NCBI RefSeq assembly: GCF_014170335.1
Contig: NZ_LZZS01000004.1
Location: forward strand, 248,001 to 312,000
Direction of reading: 5' to 3'
DNA from: Achromobacter sp. UMC46
GTDB lineage: Bacteria; Pseudomonadota; Gammaproteobacteria; Burkholderiales; Burkholderiaceae_B
DNA length: 64,000 nt
Both the position numbers and the translations under genes were made by a program. Shown in pieces: positions 54,623 to 64,000 of this stretch. The first letter of the stretch is position 1. Every line of letters starts with the position of its first letter. A model generated the notes under the pieces. It had not been told where the DNA came from. It searched no databases and worked only from the letters and a program-made list of their open reading frames with translations.

Positions 54623-55540
54623 ATGATTGCATTCCTGTTTCGCCGCTTGCTGGTCGCCGCCTTGCTGGTGGTGTTCGTGTCGCTGATCAGCTTTTCGCTG
54701 GTGTTCGCCTCCGGCGACCCGGCCGCGCGGCTGGCCGGCGAAGGCAGCGCCGCCGACGCCGCGCGGCTGTCGCAGCAGCACGGGTTTTCCGACCCGATCC
54801 TGGTGCAGTACGGCCATTGGCTCTCCGGCGTCGTGCACGGCGATTTCGGCGACAGCCTGTACTTCAGCCGCCCCGTGGCCGAATTGCTGGGCCAGCACTT
54901 CCCGGCCACCGCCAAGCTGGGCCTGGCCGCGATGGCGTTCGCGTTGTTGCTGGCGATTCCGCTGGGCGTGCTGGCCGGGCTGCGCAAGGGCTCGCTCGCC
55001 GACCGCGCGACCATGCTGCTGTCGGCCTGCGCGCAGGCGATGCCGCCCTTCTGTCTGGCCTTCCTGCTGATCATCGTGTTCAGCGTGCGCAACCAATGGC
55101 TGCCGGCCTCGGGTTTCGACACCTGGAAGCACTATGTGATGCCTGTCGTCGCGCTGGGGCTGTTCGCCATGCCGGCGATGCTGCGCCTGATGAAATCCGA
55201 AATGGAGACGGTGCTGGCCACCGACTACATCCGCACCGCCCGCGCCATGGGCCTGGGGGGCGCCAGCGTCGTGCTGAAGTACGCGCTGCGCAACGCCCTG
55301 CGGCCGCTGGTGTCGCTGGCGGCCGCGCAGATGGGCACCTTGCTGGCCGGCTCCGTCGTCATCGAAACCGTCTTCGCGATCAACGGCGCCGGGCTGCTGG
55401 CCTGGACGTCCATCCTGCGCGGCGACTTCCCCACGATGCAGGCGCTGATCCTGATCTTTGCGCTGATCTACATCGTCCTGACCCTGGCCGCCGACCTGAT
55501 CAACGGTTGGCTGGACCCCCGCGTGCGAGTCGCCTCATGA
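54623..55540 (+). CDS. ABC transporter permease, DppB family
   Basis: The 305-residue permease begins MIAFLFRRLLVAALLVVFVSLISFSLVF and has SGDPAARLAGE, LRKGSLADRATMLLSACAQAMPPF and the EAA loop (YIRTARAMGLGGASVVLKYALRN), with about six membrane segments. Its stop shares ATGA (55537-55540) with the next permease. Confidence 0.94.
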   Translation: MIAFLFRRLLVAALLVVFVSLISFSLVFASGDPAARLAGEGSAADAARLSQQHGFSDPILVQYGHWLSGVVHGDFGDSLYFSRPVAELLGQHFPATAKLGLAAMAFALLLAIPLGVLAGLRKGSLADRATMLLSACAQAMPPFCLAFLLIIVFSVRNQWLPASGFDTWKHYVMPVVALGLFAMPAMLRLMKSEMETVLATDYIRTARAMGLGGASVVLKYALRNALRPLVSLAAAQMGTLLAGSVVIETVFAINGAGLLAWTSILRGDFPTMQALILIFALIYIVLTLAADLINGWLDPRVRVAS

Positions 55541-56406
55541 GCATCGTCCTCTCTTCCACCCTGCCCGCCGCGCCGCGCGGCGACCGCCTGGCGCGCGCCG
55601 GGCGCCGCATGGGCCTGGCCGTGCTGGCCCTGCTGGTGTTGGCCGGCCTGGTCGGCCCCTACCTGATCGCGCACGACCCCTATTCCCAGGACCTGCTGGC
55701 GCGGCTGCAGGAACCCGTCTGGGGCGAAGGCGGCGACTGGAACCACATCCTGGGCACCGACCAGCTGGGCCGCGACGTGCTGGCCCGCGCCTTGTACGGC
55801 GTGCGCGTGTCGGCGCTGATCGGCCTGTCCGTCGCGCTGATGGGCGGGCTGATCGGCACGACGCTCGGCGTGGTCGCGGGCTACTTCGGCGGCACCGTCG
55901 ACCGCGTCGTGTCGTTCCTGATCACCGCCCGTCTGGCGCTGCCCATCATCCTGGTGGCGCTCGCCGTCGTGTCGGTGGTGGGCGCTTCCCTGACCGTGGT
56001 GGTGCTGGTGCTGGGCCTGCTGCTGTGGGAACGCTACGCGCTGGTCGCACGCACCATGGCGGCCGGTCTGCGCCATGCCGAATTCGTCACGGCGTCGCGC
56101 CTGCAAGGCTGCACGCACCTGCAGATCATCTGGCGCGACATCCTGCCGAATCTGGTGGGCAACCTGCTCATCATCGGCACAGTGGATGCCGCCATGGCGA
56201 TCACGCTGGAGGCCTCGCTGTCGTTCCTGGGCCTGGGCGTACCGGCGCCGATGCCGTCGCTGGGCCTGATGATCGCCGAGGGCAAGGAAAACATGCTGTT
56301 CCAGCCGTCTCTCGTCGTCATCCCCAGCATCGTGCTGTTCGTGCTGGTCCTGTGCGTGAACCGTGCGGGCGAGACGTTGCGCGCCATCCAGATGAAGAAG
56401 GGCTGA
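55537..56406 (+). CDS. ABC transporter permease, DppC family
   Basis: The 289-residue partner permease has HILGTDQLGRDVLARALYGVRVSALIG, the EAA loop (FVTASRLQGCTHLQIIWRDILPN) and ASLSFLGLGVPAPMPSLGLMIAEGKENM. The ATG overlapping the preceding stop is chosen; the frame is open from 54817 within the upstream gene. It lies 4 bases before the DppD-like ATPase. Confidence 0.94.
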   Translation: MSIVLSSTLPAAPRGDRLARAGRRMGLAVLALLVLAGLVGPYLIAHDPYSQDLLARLQEPVWGEGGDWNHILGTDQLGRDVLARALYGVRVSALIGLSVALMGGLIGTTLGVVAGYFGGTVDRVVSFLITARLALPIILVALAVVSVVGASLTVVVLVLGLLLWERYALVARTMAAGLRHAEFVTASRLQGCTHLQIIWRDILPNLVGNLLIIGTVDAAMAITLEASLSFLGLGVPAPMPSLGLMIAEGKENMLFQPSLVVIPSIVLFVLVLCVNRAGETLRAIQMKKG

Positions 56407-56410
56407 CGCC

Positions 56411-57405
<995 letters not shown>

Positions 57406-57409
<4 letters not shown>

Positions 57410-58209
57410 ACCCGACCGCCGCCAGCATCAGCCTGACCGGCCTGTGCTTCCAGTACGGCCGCGCCAGGTTGTTCTCGCGCCGTGCCGCGCCGCGCATCCT
57501 GCACGACATCGATCTGCACGTGCCCGCCGGTCAGACGATCGGCCTGGTGGGCGAATCCGGCAGCGGCAAGTCCACCATCGCCAAATTGATGCTGGGCCTG
57601 CTGGCCCCGACCCAGGGCCAGGCGCTGCTGGACGGCCGGCCGCTGGCGGCCATGCCGGCACGCGCCCGCGCCCGCCGCATCCAGATGGTGTTCCAGGACC
57701 CCTACTCGTCCTTGAACCCGCGCCGCACGATCAACGAGATCCTGACCGCACCGCTGCGGGTCCACGGCATGGGCAACGCGTCGACGCAGGCGGCGTCAGT
57801 GCGCCGGATGATGGACGCCGTGGGGCTGGTGCCGGCGTTCGCGGCCCGCTATCCGCGCGAACTGTCCGGCGGGCAGCGCCAGCGCGTGGCCATCGCCCGC
57901 GCCCTGATGCTGGAGCCGCAACTGCTGATCTGCGACGAACCCACTTCGGCGCTGGACGTGTCGGTGCAGGCGCAGATCCTGAACCTGCTGATGGAATTGC
58001 AGCGCGAGCGCGGCCTGGGCTACCTGTTCATCAGCCACAACCTCGCGGTCGTGCAGCACATCGCGGACCAGATCGTGGTGCTGCAAGGCGGCCGGGTGGT
58101 CGAACGCGGCAGCGCGGACCAGGTGTATTTTTCGCCCGAGCACCCCTACACGCGACAACTGATCGGCGCGACGCTGGCCGTGCCGCACGTCCAGGAGCTG
58201 GCGGCATGA
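57406..58209 (+). CDS. ABC transporter ATPase, DppF family, without C-terminal Cys domain
   Basis: The 267-residue ATPase has GESGSGKSTIAKLMLGLL, LSGGQRQRVAIARALMLEPQ, LICDEPTSALD and FISHNLAVV. The switch residue follows an unusual SHN in place of SHD. It stops at YTRQLIGATLAVPHVQELAA and so lacks the Cys-rich oligopeptide domain that its DppD partner and the ATPase at 31425-32426 carry; short forms like this occur in the family. Overlaps of ATGA type link it to genes on both sides. Confidence 0.93.
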
Positions 58210-59336
58210 GCACGGCGCCCCATTACCTGCTGGTCGGCAACGACGAGAAAGTCACCTGGGACGATGGCCGCATCCGCTTCCTGGCCCCAGGGCGCGACAC
58301 CCTCAGCCTTTTCGACGCCGCCGCCGATCCCGCCGCGCCGGTATGGGTCGCGACGTTGCCGCTCCCCAACTCGCTGTTCGGCCCGCCCGTCAACCTGGCC
58401 GTCACCCCGGACCAGCGGCTGGCGCTCGTCGCCGACTCCATGGCTTGGCCGGCACGCGACGACGGCGCCGGATGGCAGCCCGCGCCCGGCCGCGACCTGC
58501 ATGTGATCGACCTGGCCGCAAACCCGCCCGCGCGTGTGCAAACGCTGCAAATCGGCTTGCAGCCGTCCGGCCTGTCCATCAACCGCGCGGGCACCCTGGC
58601 GCTGGTCGCCAACAAGGCCGGCCGGTCCGTGTCGGTACTAAAGATCGCCGATGGCCGTGTCGAAGCCTGCGGCGAGGTCGACGTGGGCACGCCGGTCGTC
58701 GCCGTTTCGTTTTCGGCGGACGGCCGCCGGGCCTTTGTCGTCAAGACCGACACGCACCGGCTGGGCGTGCTGCACATCGATGAAAGCGGCCCCGCGCCCC
58801 GCGTCACGCACGACCCCGCCGAAGACCTGACCACCGGCCTCGTGCCCTTCAACCTGGTCGTGTCGCCCGACGGTGCGCTGGCGCTTGTGGTGGACATGGG
58901 CAGCCCGACGGCGTCGGACGGCCACGCGGACTCGGTCAGCGTAGTCGACCTGTCGGCGACGCCGCCCCGCGTGATCGACCGCCTGATGGTCGAAGACGGC
59001 CCAGAAGGCATCGCGATCAGCCCGGACGGCCGCTATGCCGCCGTGGCGATCGTGCAAGGGTCGAACAACCCGGCATCCGAATGGTTCCACCACCCTCGCG
59101 GCCAGATCGTGCTGCTGCGCATCGATGGCCGGCACGTTGCGCGCGTGAATGCCGTCGAGGTCGGTGCGCTGCCCGAAGGCGTGGCCTTCAGCCCCGACAG
59201 CCGCTACCTGTACGTGGGCAATTTCCTGGATGCGAATTTGCAGGTGCTGGCCGTCGGAGACAACGGCCTGACCGATACCGGCACGCGCATCCCGTTGCCC
59301 GGCCACCCCGCATCCATGCGGGGGCAATCCTACTGA
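58206..59336 (+). CDS. YncE/lactonase-like beta-propeller protein
   Basis: The 376-residue protein is built of repeating blades with the YVTN-type pattern: NLAVTPDQRLALVADSMAW, GLSINRAGTLALVANKAGRSVSVL, VSFSADGRRAFVVKTDTHRLGVL, NLVVSPDGALALVVDMG, GIAISPDGRYAAVAIVQG and GVAFSPDSRYLYVGNFLDANLQVL. That suggests a six- or seven-blade propeller similar to YncE or 6-phosphogluconolactonase. No signal peptide or lipobox is visible, so a cytoplasmic location is expected. It lies between the ABC genes (ATGA overlap at 58206) and the TRAP genes (67 bases), so it may act on the imported solute, for instance as a lactonase. Catalytic residues are not recognised. Confidence 0.82.
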   Translation: MSTAPHYLLVGNDEKVTWDDGRIRFLAPGRDTLSLFDAAADPAAPVWVATLPLPNSLFGPPVNLAVTPDQRLALVADSMAWPARDDGAGWQPAPGRDLHVIDLAANPPARVQTLQIGLQPSGLSINRAGTLALVANKAGRSVSVLKIADGRVEACGEVDVGTPVVAVSFSADGRRAFVVKTDTHRLGVLHIDESGPAPRVTHDPAEDLTTGLVPFNLVVSPDGALALVVDMGSPTASDGHADSVSVVDLSATPPRVIDRLMVEDGPEGIAISPDGRYAAVAIVQGSNNPASEWFHHPRGQIVLLRIDGRHVARVNAVEVGALPEGVAFSPDSRYLYVGNFLDANLQVLAVGDNGLTDTGTRIPLPGHPASMRGQSY

Positions 59337-59403
59337 GCGGGGCCGCGCCCTGCCGCCGATTTCCTCCATCCATCCCTACCTTTTCCGCATCTGGAGCCAC
59401 CCC

Positions 59404-60399
59404 ATGATCCGCACCACCCCGAAACTCCCCGCCCTGCTCGGCGGCGCCCTGCTCGCCATGGCGGGCCTGGCCCCGCTGTCGGCCCATGCCCTGGACATCA
59501 AGCTGGGCCATGTGCTGGCCCCCAGCCACAGCTGGAACAAGGCGGCCGAGGGCTTCGCCGCCGAGGTCAAGGAAAAGACCGCCGGCCGCGTCAACTTCGT
59601 GCTGTTCCCCAGCGGCCAGCTGGGCAACGAAAAGACCATGCTGGAAGGCCTGCAGATCGGCAGCCAGGGCGCGGCCATCATCGGTTCGGGGTCGTTGCAG
59701 CCAATCGAGCCCAAGTTCGGCGTGGTTGAACTGCCCTATACGTGGTCAAGCTCGCAGCAAGCCTACAAGGCCTTTGACGGCGAACTGGGCGAGGCGCTGG
59801 CCAAACTGGCCGACAAGAAGAACCTGACCATCATTTCCTGGTGGGAAAACGGCTTCCGCCACGTGACCAACAACCGCGGCCCCGTCGCCAAGCCCGCCGA
59901 CCTGGCCGGCCTGAAGACCCGCGTGACGCCCGACAAGATGCGCCTGGACACCTTCACCGCGCTGGGCGCCAACCCGGCCCCGCTGGCCTTCGGCGAACTG
60001 TATTCGGCGCTGCAGCAAAAGGTGTTCGACGCGCAGGAGAACCCGCTGTCCATCATCTACACCTCGTCCTTCTTCGAGGTGCAGAAGTACCTGTCGCTGA
60101 CCGGCCACGTCTGGGGCCCTGCCAACCTGATCATCTCCAAGCCCGTCTGGAACCGCATTTCCGCCGACGACAAGAAGATCGTGCAGGCCGCCGCCGACAA
60201 GTGGCGCGACGTCCAGCGCAAGATGATCACCGACGGCGACCAGCAGTTCGTGGCGCAGTTGAAGGAAAAAGGCATGCAGGTCAACGACGTGGACAAGACC
60301 GCATTCGCCGCCGCCGTCCAGCCCGTGTGGAAGACCTATTCGGCCACCTACGGCCCCGAGCTGATGGCCATCGTGCAGAAGTACCGCGAGGCCCAGTAA
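59404..60399 (+). CDS. TRAP transporter solute-binding subunit, DctP family
   Basis: The 331-residue periplasmic protein has a signal peptide (about 1-30, ending SAHA-LDI), then IKLGHVLAPSHSWNKAAEGFAAEVKEKT, FPSGQLGNEKTMLEGLQIG and GLKTRVTPDKM with R173, the arginine that binds the substrate carboxylate in this family. FGELYSALQQKVFDAQENPLS follows, also typical. It delivers an organic acid to the QM permease pair. Stop and next start overlap as TAATG. Confidence 0.94.
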   Translation: MIRTTPKLPALLGGALLAMAGLAPLSAHALDIKLGHVLAPSHSWNKAAEGFAAEVKEKTAGRVNFVLFPSGQLGNEKTMLEGLQIGSQGAAIIGSGSLQPIEPKFGVVELPYTWSSSQQAYKAFDGELGEALAKLADKKNLTIISWWENGFRHVTNNRGPVAKPADLAGLKTRVTPDKMRLDTFTALGANPAPLAFGELYSALQQKVFDAQENPLSIIYTSSFFEVQKYLSLTGHVWGPANLIISKPVWNRISADDKKIVQAAADKWRDVQRKMITDGDQQFVAQLKEKGMQVNDVDKTAFAAAVQPVWKTYSATYGPELMAIVQKYREAQ

Positions 60400-60878
60400 T
60401 GCTGAACCAACTGTCCGCCATCCTGTCGGGCATCAGCAAGGCCTTCGCCGCCCTGGCGGTGGCCTTGCTGGCGATCCTGATCTCCTATGTGGTGTTTTCC
60501 CGCTTCGTCATGCACACCACGCCGCATTGGGCCGAAGAGCTGCCGCGCCTGGTCCTGGTGTGGTCCGCCTTCATCGGCGGGGTCGCCTGCAGCTACGAAC
60601 GGTCGCACCTGATGGCCGGCCTGCTGCCCTTCGTGGTACGCAGCCCGCGCGTGCTGAACGTGTTCGAACGCGTCAACCAGGTGCTGGTCATCGCCGGGCT
60701 CGTCGCCCTGGGCTATGCCGGCTGGCAACTGGCCGACCTGACGAAGGACCAGACGCTGCCCGCGCTGGACGTGTCCGCCGGCACGGTGTACCTGGCGCTG
60801 CCGTTCGCCTGCGCGGTCACCGTCGTCGTGCATCTGGCGCAACTGTTCTCGCCCGCTCCCGCCGCGGCAAAGGATTAA
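60399..60878 (+). CDS. TRAP transporter small permease, DctQ family
   Basis: The 159-residue membrane protein has four helices and the family motif around WAEELPRLVLVWSAFIGGVACSYERSHL. The ATG at 60399 shares its first base with the preceding TAA; the frame extending back to 59841 belongs to the DctP gene region and is ignored. It pairs with the DctM-like subunit 4 bases downstream. Confidence 0.93.
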   Translation: MLNQLSAILSGISKAFAALAVALLAILISYVVFSRFVMHTTPHWAEELPRLVLVWSAFIGGVACSYERSHLMAGLLPFVVRSPRVLNVFERVNQVLVIAGLVALGYAGWQLADLTKDQTLPALDVSAGTVYLALPFACAVTVVVHLAQLFSPAPAAAKD

Positions 60879-60882
60879 CAAG

Positions 60883-62166
60883 ATGTCTTCGGGTGCTCTC
60901 TTCCTGATGGGCGTGTTCACGATCACGGTGCTGATCGACATGCCCATCGCGTTCGGCCTGGTGCTGTCCTGCCTGGCCTATCTGGCGGTTTACGATTCCG
61001 CGCCCATGATGGTCGCGGCCCAGCAATATGTCGTGGGGCTGGACAGCTTCACGCTGCTGGCGATCCCGCTGTTCATCCTGGCCGCCCAACTCATGAACGG
61101 CGCGGGCCTGACCCAGCGCATCGTGCGCCTGTGCGCCGCCATCGTGGGCGACATCAAGGGCGGCCTGGCGGTGGTGGCCGTGCTGGCCTGCCTGATGTTC
61201 GGCGCGCTGTCGGGATCCGGCGTGGCCGACGTGGTGGCCATCGGCAGCCTGCTGCTGCCCGCCATGGCCCGCAGCGGCTACGACAAGGGCTTTTCCTGCG
61301 CGCTGGTCGGCAGCGCCGGCGCCACGTCCACCATCATCCCGCCCAGCATCGTGCTGATCGTCTACGGCACCATCACCGACACGTCCGTGGGCAAGCTGTT
61401 CGTCGCCGGCATCATTCCGGGCATCCTGCTGGGCCTGTCGCTGATCGGCGTGGCCATCTGGCAGTCGCGCAAGCACAACTGGGCCGGCGGCCAGCCGTTT
61501 TCATGGGGCGAGCTGCGCGCCGCCGCCATCGACGCCCTGCCCGCGCTGATGGTGCCGGTGCTGATCATCGGCGGCATCCGCTTCGGCATCTTCACCGCCA
61601 CCGAAGCCGCTTCCAGCGCCATCGTCTATGCGTTGCTGATCGGCTTCTTCTGGTACCGCACGCTAAGCGTGAAGTCGTTGTGGGACAACCTGAAGTCCAC
61701 AGGCGAAAGCAGCGCGTCCATCCTGCTGATCATCGGCGCTTCGGGCCTGTTCGCCTGGGTGCTGGTGGCTGAACAGGTGCCGCAGGCGCTGTCCACGCTG
61801 CTGGTGGAATGGACCGACAGCAAGACGGCCGTGCTGCTGGTCTTGACGGTGGTGCTGTTGCTGCTGGGCACCTTCATGGAAGCGATTCCGGTCATCATCA
61901 TCGTGGCCCCCGTCGTCATGCCCGTGCTGGCGCACTACAACATCGACCCGGTGCATTTCGGCATCCTGCTGTCCATCAACATGGCCATCGGCGCCAACAC
62001 GCCGCCCGTCGGCGTCGACCTGATGGCCGCGTGCAAGATCGGCGGCATCAACATGATGCAGACGCTGCGCCCACTGTCGTGGATGATGCTGGCGATGACC
62101 GCCGTCATGCTGCTGCTGACGTTTGTCCCTGAACTGGTGCTGTTCCTGCCGAGGCACGTGCAATGA
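60883..62166 (+). CDS. TRAP transporter large permease, DctM family
   Basis: The 427-residue membrane protein has about twelve helices. Family marks include VGLDSFTLLAIPLFILAAQLMNGAGLTQRI, FGALSGSGVADVVAIGSLLLPAM, GYDKGFSCALVGSAGATSTIIPPSIVLIVYG and GVDLMAACKIGGINMMQTLRPL. It forms the sodium- or proton-coupled transport path with DctQ. The stop overlaps the next gene by ATGA (62163-62166), which ties transport to metabolism. Confidence 0.94.
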   Translation: MSSGALFLMGVFTITVLIDMPIAFGLVLSCLAYLAVYDSAPMMVAAQQYVVGLDSFTLLAIPLFILAAQLMNGAGLTQRIVRLCAAIVGDIKGGLAVVAVLACLMFGALSGSGVADVVAIGSLLLPAMARSGYDKGFSCALVGSAGATSTIIPPSIVLIVYGTITDTSVGKLFVAGIIPGILLGLSLIGVAIWQSRKHNWAGGQPFSWGELRAAAIDALPALMVPVLIIGGIRFGIFTATEAASSAIVYALLIGFFWYRTLSVKSLWDNLKSTGESSASILLIIGASGLFAWVLVAEQVPQALSTLLVEWTDSKTAVLLVLTVVLLLLGTFMEAIPVIIIVAPVVMPVLAHYNIDPVHFGILLSINMAIGANTPPVGVDLMAACKIGGINMMQTLRPLSWMMLAMTAVMLLLTFVPELVLFLPRHVQ

Positions 62167-63092
62167 CCCCTACCGCTTATCACCGCCGCCCCGCGCCGCT
62201 GCGCCGCAGCTGGATGTTCGTGCCGGGCCTGGATGCGGCCGCGCACGCCGCGGGCCTGGCCAGCGGCACCGATGCCCTGGTCGCCGACCTGGAAGAATTC
62301 ACCGCGCCGCCCGAACGGCCGGCGGCGCGCCCGCGCATCGCCGCGCTGTTCGCCGACTGCCGCGCCCGGGGCGTGGTGGCCGCCGTGCGCATCAACAAGC
62401 TGGAAGACGACGGCTTGGAAGACCTGCGCGGCGTGATGCCCGGCGCGCCGGACGCGGTGTTCCTGCCCCATGCCGAAAGCGCCGCGCAGATCCTTGCGCT
62501 GGACGCGGCCATCACCGCCCTGGAAGGCCAATTGGGCTTGCCGGCAGGCAGCACCGAGATCGTGCCCACGCTGGAGTCGGCGCTGGGGCTGGTGCGCGCC
62601 TATGACATCCTGACTGCCAGCCCGCGCGTGTCCGCCTGCCTGCTGGCGGCCGAAGACCTGACCGCCAGCCTGGGCGCCGAACGCGGCAAGGACGGCATCG
62701 AACTGCACGCCGTGCGCGCCCGCTTCCTGGTGGACTGCACGGCGGCGGGCTGCGTTCCGATCGACTGCCCGTTCAACTACCGCGACTTGCCTGCGTTGGA
62801 AACGGACCTGCGCTGGGCGCGCCGGCTGGGCCTGAAATCCAAATGCGCGACCGTGGCCGAACAGGTCCCGCTGATCCACGCGGTGTTTACGCCCGGCGCC
62901 GCCGAGGTGGCCGCCGCCCGCGACTGCATGGCCCGCTTCGATGCCCAGCGGGCCGGCCGCCACGACGCCGAACGCATCGATCCCCCCACTTACAACACTG
63001 CGCGCCGCCTGCTGGCGCGCCATGACCAATTCGAACGATGGGACGCCGGGCGCCGTACGCAGGCCGTTCCGCAACAAGGAGACTCCGCATGA
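62163..63092 (+). CDS. HpcH/HpaI aldolase / CitE-like lyase
   Basis: The 309-residue protein matches the citrate-lyase-beta-like branch of the HpcH/HpaI superfamily: RRSWMFVPGLD, ALVADLEEFTAPPERPAAR, AVRIN (R76), IVPTLESA (E138, metal ligand), LAAEDLTASLG (E164/D165) and KSKCATVAEQVPLIHAVF. Members are Mg-dependent and cleave or condense 3-hydroxy acids or their CoA thioesters (malyl-CoA, citramalyl-CoA, citryl-CoA), giving acetyl-CoA, pyruvate or glyoxylate. The exact substrate is not determined. ATGA overlaps join it to the TRAP gene and to the ThDP enzyme. Confidence 0.9.
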   Translation: MTPTAYHRRPAPLRRSWMFVPGLDAAAHAAGLASGTDALVADLEEFTAPPERPAARPRIAALFADCRARGVVAAVRINKLEDDGLEDLRGVMPGAPDAVFLPHAESAAQILALDAAITALEGQLGLPAGSTEIVPTLESALGLVRAYDILTASPRVSACLLAAEDLTASLGAERGKDGIELHAVRARFLVDCTAAGCVPIDCPFNYRDLPALETDLRWARRLGLKSKCATVAEQVPLIHAVFTPGAAEVAAARDCMARFDAQRAGRHDAERIDPPTYNTARRLLARHDQFERWDAGRRTQAVPQQGDSA

Positions 63093-64000
63093 CGTCAGCC
63101 GCATTACCCGAACGCAATGGCGGTCAGATCCTGATGCAGCAATTGCGCATCCATGGCGCGCGCCGCGTGTTCATGATTCCCGGTGAAAGCTATCTGCCCT
63201 GCATCGACGCGCTGAATGAGCACACCGACGCCATCGAGCCCGTCGTCTGCCGCCAGGAAAGCGGCGCGGCGTATATGGCCGAGGCCTATGGCAAACTGAC
63301 CGGCGAGCCCGGCATCTGCTTCGTGACCCGCGGTCCGGGCGCCACCAACGCCAGCATCGGCGTGCACACCGCCTACCAGGACTCCACGCCGATGATCCTG
63401 TTCGTCGGCCAGGTCGGCAACGATTTCATGGAGCGCGAAGCCTTCCAGGAAATCGACTACCGCCGCATGTTCGGCCAGATGGCCAAGTGGGTCGCGCAGA
63501 TCGACCGCACCGACCGCATCCCCGAGTACATTTCCCGCGCGTTCGCGGTCGCCACCAGCGGCCGGCCCGGCCCCGTCGTGCTGGCGCTGCCGGAAGACAC
63601 GCTGTGGGGCACCGCCCGCGTGGCGGACCTGCCGCATTATCCGCGCGTGCACAGCCACCCTGGCGCCGCCGACCTGGCACGCATGACGCAACTGCTGGAC
63701 GCGGCCGAACGCCCCTTCCTGCTGCTGGGCGGCAACGGCTGGCACCAGACCGCCATCGACCAGATCGCCGGTTTCGCCGAACGCTTCGAACTGCCCGTGG
63801 GCACCGCGTGGCGCCGCCTGGAATGCTTCGACCAGCGCCACCCCAACGCCGCCGGGCACGTCGGCTGGGCCATGACGCCCGCGCTGCGCCAACGGCTGCG
63901 CGACGCCGATCTGGTGCTGGCCGTGGGCACGCGCCTGGGCGAAGCCACCACCGAAGGTTATACCGTCATCGAAAGCCCGCTGCCGCGCCAGAAGCTGATC
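63089..64000 (+). CDS. ThDP-dependent enzyme, acetolactate-synthase-like (5' part)
   Basis: 304 codons are visible before the window ends. The N-terminal ThDP-binding (Pyr) domain has GGQILMQQLRIHGARRVFMIPGES, catalytic E57 in CRQESGAAYMAEAYGKLTG, CFVTRGPGATNASIGVHTAYQDS and the GRPGPVVLALPEDTLWG end; the central domain starts near 195. This group includes acetolactate synthase, glyoxylate carboligase, sulfoacetaldehyde acetyltransferase and others, all acting on 2-oxo acids or aldehydes. ATG at 63089 has AAGGAG about eight bases upstream and overlaps the lyase stop. It probably processes a 2-oxo acid formed by the lyase. The catalytic PP domain lies beyond the window. Confidence 0.9.
   Translation, partial: MTSAALPERNGGQILMQQLRIHGARRVFMIPGESYLPCIDALNEHTDAIEPVVCRQESGAAYMAEAYGKLTGEPGICFVTRGPGATNASIGVHTAYQDSTPMILFVGQVGNDFMEREAFQEIDYRRMFGQMAKWVAQIDRTDRIPEYISRAFAVATSGRPGPVVLALPEDTLWGTARVADLPHYPRVHSHPGAADLARMTQLLDAAERPFLLLGGNGWHQTAIDQIAGFAERFELPVGTAWRRLECFDQRHPNAAGHVGWAMTPALRQRLRDADLVLAVGTRLGEATTEGYTVIESPLPRQKLI

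Overview
The window is a gene-dense stretch of a GC-rich bacterial chromosome with almost no spare DNA; the largest non-coding gaps are about 210-230 bases. Gene content and style suggest a betaproteobacterium of the Burkholderiales, most likely Alcaligenaceae (Achromobacter/Bordetella-like). The pointers are three dipeptide-type ABC operons, a TRAP system, FCD-type GntR regulators, and a GlgE/TreS/TreYZ cluster with a large cyclic-glucan synthase. The genus is inferred, not shown. I see no rRNA, tRNA, CRISPR array, insertion sequence, phage gene or replication origin.

Layout. (1) 1-14966, plus strand: a tightly overlapped operon glgE(partial)-treS/maltokinase-glgB-glgX-treZ-malQ-treY, followed by a FhuF-type ferric reductase gene (15113-15874). 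(2) 15908-25438: a GntR regulator with two winged-helix domains, divergent from an operon for a C45-type Ntn-hydrolase, two permeases, a fused ABC ATPase, an alpha/beta hydrolase, a solute-binding protein and an amidase. (3) 25582-30905: single genes for a membrane metallophosphoesterase, an LctP-like permease, a repeat-rich ProQ/FinO protein, a DUF4202 protein and an HSL-type esterase. (4) 30917-36761, minus strand: a complete peptide-class ABC operon ending in a SnoaL-like protein. (5) 36913-42935, minus strand: a BisC-type molybdoenzyme, a TetR remnant, two tandem Crp/Fnr-type regulators and pgi. (6) 43150-51885: a 2911-residue cyclic beta-1,2-glucan synthase. (7) 52115-64000, plus strand: a FadR-type GntR regulator, a third peptide-class ABC operon, a beta-propeller protein, a TRAP transporter, a CitE-like lyase and a ThDP enzyme cut by the window end.

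How the genes work together. Region 1 encodes every step of a trehalose/alpha-glucan cycle. TreS, maltokinase, GlgE and GlgB turn trehalose into branched glucan; GlgX, TreY and TreZ turn glucan back into trehalose, with MalQ recycling short maltodextrins. No glgA or glgC is seen here. pgi and the cyclic-glucan synthase (an osmoadaptation polymer) extend the carbohydrate theme 28 kb downstream. Regions 2, 4 and 7 look like three separate uptake-and-catabolism operons for small organic solutes. Two of them have an adjacent GntR regulator and a palindrome that fits an operator. Substrates cannot be read from the sequence.

The least explained units are the amide-hydrolase/ABC operon of region 2 and the ABC + propeller + TRAP + lyase + ThDP cluster of region 7. 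Many long antisense ORFs exist; they are treated as GC-skew shadows and omitted.
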